Shown piece after piece: positions 63,991 to 64,000 of a stretch of DNA of 64,000 nt; the first letter of the stretch is position 1, and the number at the start of each line of letters is the position of its first letter. The stretch spans positions 496,001 to 560,000 of the forward strand of contig WOAB01000598.1 in NCBI GenBank assembly GCA_027886185.1, written 5' to 3'. The stretch comes from Rheum nobile. Taxonomy: Eukaryota; Streptophyta; Magnoliopsida; Caryophyllales; Polygonaceae. The translations under genes and the position numbers were made by a program. The notes beneath the pieces were generated by a model. The model ran no database searches. It was not told the origin of the DNA and saw nothing but the letters and a program-made list of their open reading frames with translations.

Positions 63991-64000
63991 GGATTTGGCA

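Larger units (their letters stand above)
60817..64000 (-). mobile_element. Element F: Athila-type element of the element A family, 3' half only (window edge)
   Basis: A minus-strand 3' LTR (60817-62063), purine tract, conserved non-coding block, internal tract, small ORF and PR follow in the same order as element A. PR runs off the right edge. It carries the same CG dyads as A. It is inserted in the antisense-ORF region of element B. The left target duplication cannot be checked because the other end is outside the window. Confidence 0.9.

Overview
The window reads as nuclear DNA of a flowering plant, most likely a eudicot. It has AT-rich intergenic sequence, decayed host-gene fragments, two LINEs, a fragment of plastid DNA, and a stack of nested LTR retrotransposons covering roughly 16.1-64.0 kb. 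No bacterial-type operons, CRISPR arrays, rRNA genes or tRNA genes were seen. The only candidate live host gene is a first exon at the left edge (172-497, minus strand), which runs off the window.

Layout, 0.5-14 kb: low-coding sequence with a ~112 bp tandem array (2.56-2.97 kb) and a related foldback (4.15-4.58 kb). It also holds fragments of three recognisable plant genes: a PLGG1-like plastid glycolate/glycerate transporter exon (5.0-5.3 kb, minus), the first exon of an IQ-DOMAIN (IQD) gene (6.13-6.4 kb, plus), and the 3' end of an MBF1 coactivator gene with its intron (9.4-9.8 kb, plus). A LINE remnant (EN and RT) lies at 14.18-16.14 kb and breaks off inside the RT.

Layout, 16.1-64 kb: everything sits inside one old Ty3/gypsy element of the Tat lineage (called B here). 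Its recognisable parts are gag, PR, RT, RNase H, a second archaeal-type RNase H, IN, ~56 bp tandem repeats and an antisense intron-containing ORF. It is interrupted by: element A (16973-26248, TSD CTCTC); element D, a CRM-like chromovirus (29974-46225), itself interrupted by element C (33377-41741, minus, TSD CCACC); element E, a Tekay/Del-like chromovirus (46615-56433, TSD ACTTG); and element F (60817 to the window end, minus). Element A's gag is split by ~2.6 kb holding filler and ~0.8 kb of plastid DNA (ndhG-ndhE), and the plastid ndhG is split by a 5'-truncated LINE with an 18 bp TSD. Order of events: B, then A, then the plastid DNA, then the LINE; and B, then D, then C.

A, F and C are Athila-type (tRNA-Asp primer) non-autonomous elements. 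A and C show gag and PR but no RT or IN; F shows PR before the window ends. All three carry a further ORF after PR. They share an unusual layout: dense CG-rich dyad motifs at the same places (LTR U3, between gag and PR, and after PR), with a different motif in A/F than in C, and two polypurine-tract-like motifs about 600-630 bp apart that bracket a conserved non-coding block. This architecture is the best candidate in the window for an undescribed system. Protein identities rest on reading translated sequence and family knowledge; no database search was run.
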